Origin: Stemphylium vesicarium
Lineage: Eukaryota > Ascomycota > Dothideomycetes > Pleosporales > Pleosporaceae
DNA length: 19,438 nt
Assembly (NCBI GenBank): GCA_004380135.1
Contig: QXCR01000309.1
Span: forward strand, 1 to 19,438
Reading direction: 5' to 3'
Position 1 is the first letter of the stretch. Each line of letters starts with the position of its first letter. Both the position numbers and the translations under genes were made by a program. Below, in pieces: positions 8,898-18,712 of this stretch. Under the pieces are notes generated by a model. That model had not been told where the DNA came from and made no database searches. It was given only the letters and a program-made list of their open reading frames with translations.

Positions 8898-8920
8898 TCT
8901 CTACTATATCTTTTCTTATA

Positions 8921-9762
8921 AGTTATAAGCCTAGATTAGACCCTTTAAGAATAGAGTTACTATAAGTCTATAGTAACTAAAGTATTTATTACTCTAAGCT
9001 ATAGTAGTAGTATTCTAGTATATAGTCCCTATCTATTAGGACCTAAGTAATTAGGTAATCTTAGTTACTAAGAAACTATTTTTAACCTACTAATTACTCT
9101 ATATAAGACTATAATAAGTTTAGATAAGCTAATTAAGCTATACTAAACTACTATTAAAAGGTAGAGGGAAGATACTAGTAGTAATACTAGTATAAGGCTC
9201 TAGGTAATCCTATACTTAAGGCAAACTTATAGTAGGCTACTATAGTAATTATTTATTAAAGCTTATTAGTAATAGCTTCTAGTAAAGCGTATAGTTACTA
9301 GATAGAGCTAAAACTCTTACTTAGTAACTAGCTAATAAGTTAGCCTTTAGGAAGACTAGCAACCTTTACTAGAGTAATAAGTAATTACTATAGGTAATAT
9401 AATACTACTTTAGGTATAAGTGCTACGCCTTTAGTACTATTAGTACTATGTTTTTAGTACTATTTTTGGCTAGGATTTCGGCCTATAAGTGCTACGTCTT
9501 TGGCACTATTAGTACTATAGTTTTAGTACTACTTTGACTAGGATTTCGGCCTATTAGTACTACGTTTTCGGCACTATTAAAGCTAGATCTTATTAGCTTA
9601 TTATAATTTAATCTATAGCTAGAGTTCTTTAATAGCTATTAGTGCTCGTAAGAATAGTAACTATAGCTTTCTATTATAATAAGACTATATACAAGTTCTA
9701 GCTATTTGCTATCTCTAGATAATAGCTATCTACTTTGTCTAGACGTAAGAGTAGTAGCTATA
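8921..9762 (+). other. copia untranslated leader
   Basis: About 840 bp between the 5' LTR and the presumed gag start. I see no protein family in it. Its first bases should hold the primer-binding site. The middle part contains a 68/69-bp tandem repeat (9416-9580). The rest is AT-rich, with many CTAG and TAGTAACTA-type words left after RIP. Packaging signals, if any, would be here. Confidence 0.6.
9416..9580 (+). repeat. 68/69-bp tandem repeat in copia leader, about 2.4 units
   Basis: Units begin at TGCTACGCCTTT (9421), TGCTACGTCTTT (9490) and TACTACGTTTTC (9558). Each contains GCACTATTAGTACTA-type sequence, and the two complete units end in GGATTTCGGCCTAT. The array keeps CG and some TG/GC words and is less AT-rich than its flanks. 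Each unit contains short self-complementary words (AGTACT, GTGC...GCAC). Confidence 0.85.
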
Positions 9763-12700
9763 ATAGCTAAAAGTAGCATTTTTAGAGTGCCTAAGTTAGT
9801 AGGTAACTCTAACTATAATATTTAGGCTTTAAGAGTAGAGTCTCTCTTAGTTAAAGAAGGCTACTATTCTATTATAATAATAGATTCTTCTTAATTAAAC
9901 TTATCTAATTTTATATAAGAGGAATTAGATAATTTAAAAGAATAAGAAAGTAAAATATTATCTATTATTAGATTAAGCCTATATAATGGCCCACTTCTAT
10001 AAACTAAAGAGATTAAATTACTATTTCTATTATAAGATAATCTTAAATTTCTATATTAAGTAAAAGGCTTTAGTAGTAATTTTCTACTAAGTAAAGAGCT
10101 TATTAATACTATATTAATTAGTTATTATAATAACGTAGAAGTATATTTATAGAAAATTAAGAGACTACTTAATAGCCTAGAAGCTAGAGATATTTCTCTA
10201 CTATTAATATTTATTACTACTCTAGTACTAAATAATCTAAATAACGATTTTAATTATTTAGTAAATATTATTACTTAAGATTTAAGACTAGATAAGCTAA
10301 TTAATCTAGATCTTATATTTAGCTAAATTCTTAATAAGTCTAGACGTCTATATTTAATTAAATCTCTAAAGAATAGTATCTCTAATAAAGAAATTACTAA
10401 TAAAGATATAGAAATGTCTTTAAATATAAAGAAAAGTAGTAAGTACTACTCTTATTATAATAGAAGTAGATATATAGATAATATCTATTATAAGAAGAAA
10501 CGTAGTAATAAGAAGTAATTTAAGGCTGTAAATATAGTAGAAGAGAGTAGTCTTAATAGTACTATTATTTAAGTTAATAATATAGAAGGTACTAAAGAAT
10601 CTTTTACTAGTAATAAGATTATATAGGTACTAGATAGTAGTGCTAGCTATTATATATACTTTAGAGAAGATCTTTTTTTCAATCTTAAGCTAATTAATAA
10701 TACCTATATTAAGTAGGGTAATACTAGTACTCTACTTAAAGTAAAAGCTAAGAGTAATATAGCTATATCTTTACTAGCACTAATACGCCTATAGTACTTA
10801 AGAATATACTACTAGTACCTAAAATATAAGTAAACCTACTAAGCGTCTATTAAGCTATTAATAGAGAGGTAGAGTTTAATTTTACTAAAAAAGAATACTA
10901 AGCCTATAAGAATAATAAGATTCTAGCTATAAGATACTATATTAGAAATATAGCTACTTTTACTACTTATAGTAATAGAGATAAGAGTATAGAAGTTATA
11001 AATAATTCTACTAAGACTCTTAATAATACTACTCTACTATATAAAAGACTAGAATATATTAGTAAGAATAGCCTTAGTAAGCTATTAATAAATATAGAAG
11101 GCCTAGACTTTAAAATAGATATTAGTAAAGACTTTATAGACTATATTATCTATCTAAAAAGTAAGTAAACTAGTACTATTAGTAGAGACTCTATTACTAC
11201 TAAAGTAGATAACTTTAGAGATCTAGTTTATATAGATCTAAGAAGACCTATTAAGCTTATAACTAATAGAGGCTATAGATATTATATTACCTTTCTAGAC
11301 TATAAGATAAAGTATTTAGAGATAGAACTACTTAAAAATAAAGTAGAACTAATTTAACTTATTAAAGAATTTATTAATAGAGTTAAAATATAAGATAATA
11401 AAAGGCTTAAGCTAATTTAAGTAGATAATAAACTAAATATAAAAGATCTATTAGATCTAGCTAAAGATAAAGGATTTATCTTTAGATTTATATCTTCTTT
11501 TAATTCTAAAGCTAAGGGAGAGATAGAGTATATAAATAGAACTTTATTTAATAAAGTAAGAGCTCTACTATTTAAGTCTAAACTACTAAAAAGGCTATAA
11601 GTAGAGGCTCTAATATCTACTATATATCTCTATAATAAAATACTAAATAGTTCTATTAATCTTAAAACGCCTTATAAAGTTAAATATAAAGCTAAGCCTA
11701 ATATAGCTAATATAAAGATCTAGGGATCTTTAAGTTATAAAAAAGAATTTAAAGAGTTCTTATATAAGCTAGATACTAAATTAAAACTATACTACCTAAT
11801 AGGTTATATAAGTAATAACTTATATTATCTTTTAGATCTTAAATTTTATAAAGTTACTTTAGTTAGAGATATTAAAGTACTAAAAGGAACTTACTATAGG
11901 CCTTTAAAAGATCTTAGTTAAGAAAATCTAGAAATAGAAAATAAATTTAGTAAGGTAGTACTAGAAGCTATTATAGATAATTAATATAGTAATAATAAAA
12001 AGGCTATTAAAACTTATCCTAAAGTAGTTATTAATAATAAAAAGAATAGAGAAATTAGTAAGCTAAGAGAAGGTACTCTAAATATAAGTATAGCCTCTTC
12101 TAATATAATAGAAGAAGTATATTATACTAGTAAAATAGAGGACTATTCTAAGAACTATAAAGAAGTTCTAAAGTATAAAGAAAAGAATAACTATTTAGCT
12201 ATAATATAACTAGAAATAGACTAGCTCTATAATAATAATACTTAGTTACTAGTATCTAGACTTAGTAATAATCTAGTCCTAAAAAGATAATAAGTACTAA
12301 ATAAAAAATATTAAGAAAATAGCTAAATCTATAAGGCTAGATAAGTAGCTAAAAGTTTTCTATAAGAGAAAGATCTAAATTTTAAAGAAACCTTTATAAA
12401 TACTAGTAAGCCTAGTTTAATAAGACTACTATTAGTAGTATTTAGTGCTCTAGATTAGGAAATATATAGCTAGGATATTAAATAAGCTTTCCCTAATGCT
12501 CTAATAGATACTACTATCTATATAGAATAACCTAAAGGCTTTGTTAGCTCTAGCTATCTTAATTATGTTTACTTACTGAAAAAGGCACTATATAGTCTAA
12601 AACAAGCCTCTAGATAGTGGTAAAAACTGCTAGCTAGTCTATTAGCTAAACTAGAGTTTACTCCTTTACAAACTAATACTACTACCTATATAAGCACTAG

Positions 12701-13775
12701 TAAAAAGGTTATAATAGCTACTTACGTAGATGATCTATTAATATTTATAAAAAGTAAGTAAATAATAGATAGTCTATTTAAAGAGCTTAGTTCTATTTCT
12801 ACTTTAGAAATAAAGAATCTAGGCGAAGTAAAAGAGTTTCTTAGAGTAGAGATCTATTAAAATAGAGTAATATAATCTCTATATTTAACCTAAGAAAAAT
12901 ATATTAGTAGACTACTAGCTAAGTTTAATAAAGAAGGTGTTAAATCTAAAGAAGCTCCGCTAGCTCCTAATACTAAGCTAGAAAATAATAAAGAAGAGGC
13001 TTATCTAAGAGATATCTGAAGATATTAATAAGAAATTAGCTCTCTTATCTATATTACTACTTTTACTAGGCCTAATATAGCATACGCTATAAACAGCCTA
13101 GCTAGGTATATGTCTAATCCTAGTATAGATCACTTTAATAGTCTAAACTACCTCTAGGGCTATATAAAGTATACTAAGGACCTAATATTAAACTATAATC
13201 TAAACCCTAGTAAAACTTAATCTAAGCCTATAGAGCTAAAATAGCTAAATAAAATAATCAATCTAACTAGCTCTATAGATTCAGATTAGGGGGGCGATTT
13301 TACTAGTAGAAGGTCTACTATAGGCTATATATTCTTATTAAGCTATAATAAGAATAGTAGCGCTATATCCTAGCTATTAAAATTGCAAAAAACTGTTGCA
13401 CTATCTAGCGTAGAGGCTGAGTTTATGGCCTACAAAGAAGTAGTTAAAGAGAGCTTATATCTAAATCTCTTTATTAAAGAGATAAGCTTGATTATTCCTA
13501 TTTTTAATAACATAAAGATTATTAAAATAGATAGCTAAAGTGCTATAGAACTAGCGAAGAATTCTATATATTACGCTAGAACTAAGCATGTTAATATTAG
13601 GTATTACTTTGTTAGAGAAAAGGTTAAAAATAAGGAAATAGAATTATCCTATTAGCCTATAGTTACTCTACTAGTAGATAGCTTAACTAAGTCTATTAGT
13701 ATATAAAAGATTAAGGACTTTAACGTATAAGTAAATCTACTATCTTATCTAAAATAGTAATACTAGTAGAGGGAG
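9763..13775 (+). pseudogene. copia gag-pol polyprotein (broken by RIP stops)
   Basis: A single long frame of about 1330 codons can be followed. The start is probably the ATA at 9763 (an ATG altered by TpG-to-TpA) before GCTAAAAGT. Gag opens with FRVPKLVGNSNYNI*ALRVESLL (asterisk = Trp-type stop), as in copia gags. A nucleocapsid knuckle at about 10440-10500 reads KYYSYYNRSRYIDNIYYK, with all three Cys and the His now Tyr. The protease reads VLDSSASYYI at 10621-10656 (family VLDSGASxHI). Integrase follows at about 11035-11800 (LLYKRLEYISKNSLSKLL; YIDLR; VDNE; GEIEYINRTLF). RT spans about 12420-13100 with *DIK*AFPNA and an intact YVDDLL at 12723-12740. RNase H has SSVEAEFMAYKE (about 13405-13440) and ends near VRYYFVRE-like and LLSYLK. 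Dozens of TAA/TAG interrupt it. It is near full length for the family. Confidence 0.92.
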
Positions 13776-13790
13776 TTACTAAATTACTAC
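13767..13790 (+). promoter_or_regulatory. Candidate copia polypurine tract
   Basis: GTAGAGGGAG at about 13766-13775 is the only purine-rich run before the 3' LTR and is where plus-strand DNA synthesis would be primed. It lies about 15 bp upstream of the LTR start chosen by alignment. That is farther than usual, so either the tract or the LTR start may be misplaced by some bases. Confidence 0.45.
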
Positions 13791-14130
13791 TACTAGAATT
13801 AAGCTTAATTAAGCTTAAGTAAGCCTTAGTAAGCTTAAGTAAACACTAGTACTCTTTTAGCTAGAATAGCACTACTATAGCTATTACGTTCTTATATACG
13901 TAATCTATAACGTAGAAATTACGTATATCTAGGTTATCTATTAGTAAGATAGAATGTTCTAGATAACCTAGCATTTATATATAATAACGAGTAGATAGTA
14001 ATAATACCTTAGTGTTTAACTCCCCCCTTTATATCTAATAGATATACTTTTAACTCTAGTTCCTATCTTCCGCTATTACTAATACTATTACTAATAGTAT
14101 TAGTAATCCTCCGCTATACCTTTTCTTACA
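13791..14130 (+). repeat. copia 3' LTR
   Basis: It aligns end to end with 8580-8920. The start TACTAGAATT corresponds to TGTTAGAATGT with one deleted base; the end CTTTTCTTACA corresponds to CTTTTCTTATA. It retains the 10-bp array at 13801-13844 and the palindrome at 14075-14107. Roughly 17-19 differences from the 5' LTR are visible, nearly all C/T or G/A. The 5' copy carries most of the T/A states, so it has been hit harder by RIP. Confidence 0.92.
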
Positions 14131-17100
14131 TTTACTACGTTAATTTATAAGAAAAGTCTAAGTAAAGTTTAGGTATTTACTATATTAATTATAGATATTA
14201 ATAAGATATTATAATCTAAGAAGAAGATAGATATAAAAGTAATACTATCTATTTAGTACTAGAAGTTCTAAAAGCTATTTAATTTAAAAGAGATAAATAA
14301 GCTATTTTTTTATAAAAGTTTAGAAGTAGACTATAAGATTAAACTTAATCTAAAAGACGCTTAGCTACTATAGAGGCTACTATATAGTATATCTAAGAGA
14401 GAGCTATTAATTTTACGTAAAGAGCTTATATCTCTACTTAAGAAAGAATTTATCTAAGTTAGTAGCTTACTATTAGCTACGCTAGTATTATTTATAAAGA
14501 AGCTAAAAAGAGGCCTCTACCTTTATATTAACTATAGGGCGTTAAATAAGATTATTAAAAAAAATAGATACTCTCTTCCTCTAATCTAAAAGACGCTTAA
14601 TAATCTAAGTAAAGTAAAATAGTTTACTAAGCTAGATATTATCGTAGTCTTCTATAAGATTCGCGTTATAGAAGGCGATAAATAAAAGACTACGTTTAGA
14701 ACGCGCTTTAGGCTATTTAAGTAGCTAGTTACCCTCTTTAGTATAGTAAACTCTCTAAGCACCTTCTAATAGTATATTAACTAGACCCTACGAGAGTACC
14801 TTAATAACTTCTACTTAGCTTATCTTAATAACGTGTTAATCTACATAGATAGAAGTAAAAGCTAATACTAAAAGCACGTCTAAAAGGTACTTAGTAAGCT
14901 ATAGATAGCTAGACTCTACGTAGATATTAAGAAGTGTAAGTTTAAGGTTAAGTCTATAAAGTATCTAAGGTTTATTATTAAAGCTAAAAAAGAAATTAGT
15001 ATAGACTCTATAAAGATAGCTATAATTTATAAGTAAGAAGCGTTAAGTATAGATAAGAGAGTAAGATTATTTCTAAGCTTCGCTAATTTCTACTAAAAGT
15101 TTATTAGAAACTTTACTTAAGTTACTATACCTCTTACTAAGCTTATTAGTAATATAACCTTTTAGTAAGGCTCTAAAGAGTAATTAGTCTTTAAGAAGTT
15201 AAAGAAAGTCTTTATCTTAAAGTCTATACTAGCTAGCTTTAACTTAGATAAGAAGATAGTACTAGAGTATAACTTATTAGAATATACTATAAGAGGGGTA
15301 CTTTCTTAATATAGAGATAATAGTATTCTAAAACTATATATATACTTCTTAAGAAAAAATAACTTTTATAAGTATAAATATAAGATTTATAATAAGAAAC
15401 TATTAGTAATAGTTTACTACTTAAAGAAGTAGAATACTAAATTATACTTAGTTATTAAATTTAAAGTAATTATTAATTATAAGAACTTAGAGTACTTTAT
15501 AAGACTTAAAATATTAAATAAGTATTAAATAAAGTAATCTCTCTTACTAGAACGCTTTAATATAGAGATATTATACCGCCTAAGTAAGTAAAATATTAGG
15601 GTAAACGCACTCTCGCGAAGGGAATAGAACCTATCTATAAGAGTAGAGAATAAGCGCTTATAAAAGCGCCTTATATAAGTCTTTAAGCTAACTACGTTCT
15701 ACTATAAAAAGTTAGCTAAAGAGAATTTAAAGAATATACTAGTAATATATACTAGCTTAAGTCTAACTTTAGTAAAACTAAATCTACTACTAGTTAATAA
15801 CTACTTAGAGTAAGAGATTTAAAATAAGACTATTATTATCTCTAATTAGCTAGAGGAGCTATAAGCTATTATAGTAGAGAATAATAGAACTTACTAAAAA
15901 GTAAAGAGAGTAATTAAGTAAAAAGAAAGAAGATTCTTACTAAGCTTAGGCCTAAAGTATTCTATTATAGAATATATAATTAATAATAAAGTATTAATAT
16001 ATTAAGAAAGAAAATAAATACTATAAGATTAGCTAATACGTACTTAAATTATTTAAAAAACTTATAAGTCTCTTATTATAGATTACTCTAGAAAAGAGGT
16101 AACCTATAAAATACTTATAAGGGACTACTTCTAGCTAGAAATAATAGATAATATCTAGAGATACATTAGAACCTATAACATTTATAGTAGAAGTAAGCTA
16201 TAGAGAAAAGAGAAATAAGAGTTATTAAAATCTCTTCTAATATCTACTTAGATATAGAAGAAGATTTCTATAAACTTTATAAAGGGACTATCTAAGAATA
16301 AGAGTATCATAAGCCTTATAATAATAATAAACTAGCTAAGTAAAAAAGTAATCTTTATTCTCTTACTAAATATAATAATAGATATAGTAGTTTAGAAGTT
16401 TATTAAAAGAGTAGTTATATATTACTAGCTACCTAACGCGATTATATCAGACTAAGAGAACTAGTTTATTAGTAAACTATAAGAACGACTCTACTAAATT
16501 CTAAAGATTAATTAGAGGCTATTAATAGTGTACTACCCCTAGATAGATAGCGCTATAGAGAGAATAAATAGCGTCTAGAAAGCCTATATTTAATCCTTTA
16601 TAAACTAGGCTTAGATAGACTAGGCTACGCTCTACCTAATAGCATAAATCGCGATTAATAGTAGGGACGCGACGTTAATAGGTATATCGCCTTTCTTCTT
16701 ATAATATAGCTATAACGTGGATCTATTATAGCTATAAACGCTAGAGGAACGAGCGCTACCTCTAGGTACATCTAATAACTACTTAAATAATAGGAAAGTA
16801 GAGTAGATTATCTTAAAACTCTAAAGCGTTCTTAAGTTAGCCTAAGTAAGTATAGCGAGCGCGTAATAGGAGTAGAAATAATAAGTAAATAAGTCGCGAT
16901 AAGAGGCTTAATAATACTAGATAGATAATAAGATTTAGCTACGCTTAGACTAGTAATATAGTACTAAGTAGATATTAAAGAAGCTAGACTAAAAAAATGC
17001 TAAGTATATAGTACTAGAGGTAATTAATAGCTACTTAGTTAAGCTAGATATACCTCTAGGTCCCTACCTAGTATTTTATATTAACTAGATTAAGCTTGCG

Positions 17101-17400
17101 AGTTTAGACCCGCTACTAAGCTAGAAAGTAGATAATTCCTAGCTACTAGCGTTATAAGTAGTAAAAGAGGATAAATAGGTAGTAGAAGATATTATAGTAG
17201 AATAGAAACGCCGCGTTAGAAGAGAAGCTAAATATAAATATAGAGTTAAATAGAGAGAATACTACTAAATAACGTTTAAGTTAGTTTAGCTACTTAAAGA
17301 TATAGAAGCCCTAGACCGCTAGCTATCTTATATAGCACTACACTATAACGCTAAAAGACGCCTCCTAGATAGTTTTTAGAAGAAAAATAGATAGACCTCT
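14131..17400 (+). pseudogene. GyB pol: RT, RNase H, integrase, chromodomain (broken)
   Basis: Upstream of the RT, LEVDYKIKLNLKDA and SKRELLILRKELISLL match the pre-RT linker of fungal gypsy elements. The RT itself shows VLFIKKLKRGL, NYRALNKIIKKNRYSLPLI (about 14520-14585), FTKLDI and FRTRFRLFK. The catalytic box AYLNNVLIYI at 14818-14847 has both Asp changed to Asn. An RNase H-like part ends with LSR near 15620. Integrase reads RDYFQLE-type sequence, an HHCC-like zinc part near 16150-16200 and AIISD at 16438-16452, where the Asp is kept. Past 16600, ALPLGTSNN lies near 16760. The tail reads SYLVKLDIPLGPYLVFYIN (about 17030-17090), then RREAKYKYRVK (about 17218-17250) and REYY*ITF, a chromodomain with its Trp lost. 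Several frame changes and many TAA/TAG make it inactive. Confidence 0.85.
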
Positions 17401-17412
17401 AAAGAGAGGGGG
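17401..17412 (+). promoter_or_regulatory. GyB polypurine tract
   Basis: AAAGAGAGGGGG is an all-purine run immediately before the 3' LTR start TATTATAATAGG (probably TGTT... originally). It is the expected site of plus-strand primer formation for GyB and fixes the LTR boundary. Confidence 0.7.
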
Positions 17413-17632
17413 TATTATAATAGGCTAACTACTCTTTAGTAGAGCTTCTTAATAGAATCTTAGTAGACGCGTCTAATAGACGCTTAGATTACCTTAGACT
17501 AATATTTATCTAATAGGTAGATAAACACTAGCGTAGATAGACTAATAGCTTCTTATCGAATACAACCACTATATACCTAGCCTTGCTATCGGCTATCTAC
17601 TCCTTGAGTGCTCCTAGAGCTAGCCCCTTACA
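17413..17632 (+). repeat. GyB 3' LTR (about 220 bp)
   Basis: It begins right after the purine tract and ends at CCCCTTACA (17624-17632). The distal 100 bp (GAATACAACC...GCTATCGGC...) are hardly RIP-mutated and have the look of the R/U5 part of fungal gypsy LTRs. No 5' partner exists in the window, so the end is inferred from the TACA terminus and the change in sequence character afterwards. Confidence 0.6.
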
Positions 17633-18024
17633 GTAGGCTAGACTTTATTCTAATTTATTATATCTTTAGCCTTAACTACTTAGAGAAGGAGTTTATATAT
17701 AGTATTATCTAATAGCTAAGCTTTCTTATATAGTTTTATATTACTAATATTATTATTAGTAGACTATTTTCTAAGATAGAGCGTACTCTATCTAATTATT
17801 TCAATCTTAATAGCTTCTTATTATTCTTTATTATTTTCTAGGTAGTCTCTATAGAAGTATTCTTTCTTTTTATATTAGAGATATACTTTATTATTATAGT
17901 ATTTCTAACGCTCTTCTTTAGAAAGTTTATTATTAAATTTTCTTCTAAATTTATAATCTTTAGCTTATACTTAATTAGTTATAATTATATCTCTTTTTTT
18001 ATTAATTTAAAAATTCTAGTAGAG
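17633..18024 (-). pseudogene. Retrotransposon gag fragment with CCHC knuckle (broken)
   Basis: One minus-strand frame runs the whole length with stops mostly of Gln/Trp type. It reads KLSKEER*KYYNNKVYL*Y and then KKKEYFYRDYLENNKE, matching the gypsy nucleocapsid signature C-x2-C-x4-H-x4-C with Cys and His changed to Tyr (17883-17842). LSxEERxxxxxxxxCxxCGxxGHxxxxC is the usual form. It is not the gag of GyA, whose own knuckle lies near 5800, nor of GyB, which is on the other strand. It is bounded on the left by the GyB LTR and on the right by repeat copy 2. It may belong to the element that owns the 194-bp repeat, but the capsid part normally expected between an LTR and the knuckle is missing. 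Confidence 0.65.
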
Positions 18025-18218
18025 TGTGAAGGTCCGTCCTTAGAGGGTCCTAGGGTTAGTTCTCGGGAATAAGCTAGGCGCGTAATAGACGAGATAAGTT
18101 AAGTATAATATAAAGATTAATAACTAACTTAAAGATTTAAGAATTAAGTACTAATTCTTAGATTTTAAAGTTAAATATAGTAACTATAAGAGTATACTAT
18201 CTAGTAGCTATATACTTA
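18025..18218. repeat. Dispersed direct repeat, copy 2 (about 194 bp; LTR-like)
   Basis: Same orientation as 92-285, beginning TGTGAAGGTCCGTCC. This copy keeps more C and G (for example TTCTCGGG where copy 1 has TTCTTAGG) but carries T/A elsewhere (GTATACT for GTGCGCT). Both copies have thus been mutated independently from a common ancestor. It is preceded by GTAGAG and followed by decayed tandem repeats. Confidence 0.7.
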
Positions 18219-18409
18219 TATAATAGTTATAGTAATTCCTAATAATAATAGAGTATAACTTCTAGTAATAGTTATAATAGTTATAATTACTTCTAGTAAT
18301 AGTTGCGGTAGTTTTAATCGCTCTTAGTAATAGTCCTTAGCGTAGTAATTAGTTACGTAACTACTAATAGTCAGCGTTTTATAGGATTGCTATCCTAGTC
18401 TTACTCGTG
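18219..18409. repeat. Degenerate short tandem repeats (TAGTAATAGTT type)
   Basis: Words such as CTTCTAGTAATAGTT, ATAATAGTTATAAT and AGTTGCGGTAGTT recur with irregular spacing. They look like a decayed form of the GC-rich 11-bp array that follows at 18410, with G turned to A by RIP. Exact unit boundaries cannot be set by eye. Confidence 0.45.
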
Positions 18410-18453
18410 CGGCGCGGTTACGGCGTGGTTGCGGCGTGGTTGCGGTGTAGTTA
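18410..18453. repeat. 11-bp tandem repeat, four units
   Basis: CGGCGCGGTTA, CGGCGTGGTTG, CGGCGTGGTTG and CGGTGTAGTTA are directly adjacent. The array is strongly GC-rich in an otherwise AT-rich neighbourhood. The last unit already shows G-to-A and C-to-T states. Confidence 0.85.
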
Positions 18454-18712
18454 TAAGCGTTTTAACTTTAGGTTATAATACTATTTTCCTCTTCTAAGAA
18501 TTTATTTTTAAATTATTTAACTTTAGTAGTTACTTAGCTTATAAGTAAGATTATCTTATATATTATTATAAGCTCTAAGGTTTACTATATTATCTAATTT
18601 TTATAAATATTAGATTTACCTAGCTTAGAAAATTCTTAATACTAATTTTATTTCTAATATTACTTATAATAAGTATTTTCTTAATAACTACTCTTATTAT
18701 ATTATACTAAAT
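18454..18712. other. AT-rich DNA, no clear feature
   Basis: Strongly A/T-rich with no motif I can name. It may be a heavily RIP-mutated upstream part of the reading frame that becomes legible at 18713, since the frame can be read back a short way with few stops, but no conserved residues are seen. Confidence 0.35.

Larger units (their letters stand above)
8580..8920 (+). repeat. copia 5' LTR
   Basis: It runs from TGTTAGAATGTAAGC to CTTTTCTTATA. Notable parts are a 10-bp tandem repeat near its start (8591-8634), a TATA-like ATTTATATATAATAA near 8764 that could be the LTR promoter, a C7 run near 8813 and a 33-bp palindrome at 8865-8897. Interior sequence begins at 8921 with AGTTATAAGCCTAGATT, where the primer-binding site should be. 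It weakly resembles an initiator-Met-type site, but I cannot confirm the tRNA. Confidence 0.9.
8580..14130 (+). mobile_element. Ty1/copia LTR retrotransposon, nearly full length, RIP-mutated
   Basis: Two direct ~340-bp LTRs (8580-8920 and 13791-14130) flank a 4.87-kb interior. It holds a long leader, then a gag-pol frame in the copia order gag, protease, integrase, RT, RNase H. The LTRs start TG (TA in the 3' copy) and end TACA (TATA in the 5' copy), and are about 94-95% identical, nearly all differences being transitions. The 5 bp before (CTATA) and after (TTTAC) do not match as a target-site duplication. The left host is pogo2 and the right neighbour is GyB, so the element's two flanks appear to come from different places. 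Confidence 0.92.
14131..17632 (+). mobile_element. Ty3/gypsy chromovirus GyB, 5'-truncated, RIP-mutated
   Basis: Starts abruptly after the copia 3' LTR in the stretch just upstream of the RT and runs through RT, RNase H, integrase, chromodomain, a polypurine tract and a 3' LTR. Gag, protease and 5' LTR are absent from the window. The chromodomain at the end of pol places it with fungal chromoviruses. It is a different family from GyA: its RT, integrase and tail motifs differ and it lies on the opposite strand. Confidence 0.85.

Noticed and set aside
9763..13775. Functional copia polyprotein through an alternative genetic code or stop readthrough
   Set aside because: Reading TAA/TAG as Gln does restore much of the frame. 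However, TAG also stands at expected Trp positions, and Cys-to-Tyr, His-to-Tyr and Asp-to-Asn changes occur at the same time. Mutation by RIP explains all of these; a recoded stop does not.
8571..14140. Target-site duplication for the copia element
   Set aside because: CTATA (8575-8579) and TTTAC (14131-14135) differ by transversions that RIP does not make.
17413..17632. Pairing the GyB 3' LTR with a 5' LTR in the window
   Set aside because: I looked for its distinctive distal words (CCTTGCTATCGGC, CGAATACAACC) elsewhere and found none.
92..18218. 194-bp repeats as the LTRs of GyA
   Set aside because: Possible, but no polypurine tract precedes copy 1 on the GyA strand, the recognisable pol ends 1.1 kb away at 1455, and copy 2 adjoins a different gag. 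Not strong enough to assert.
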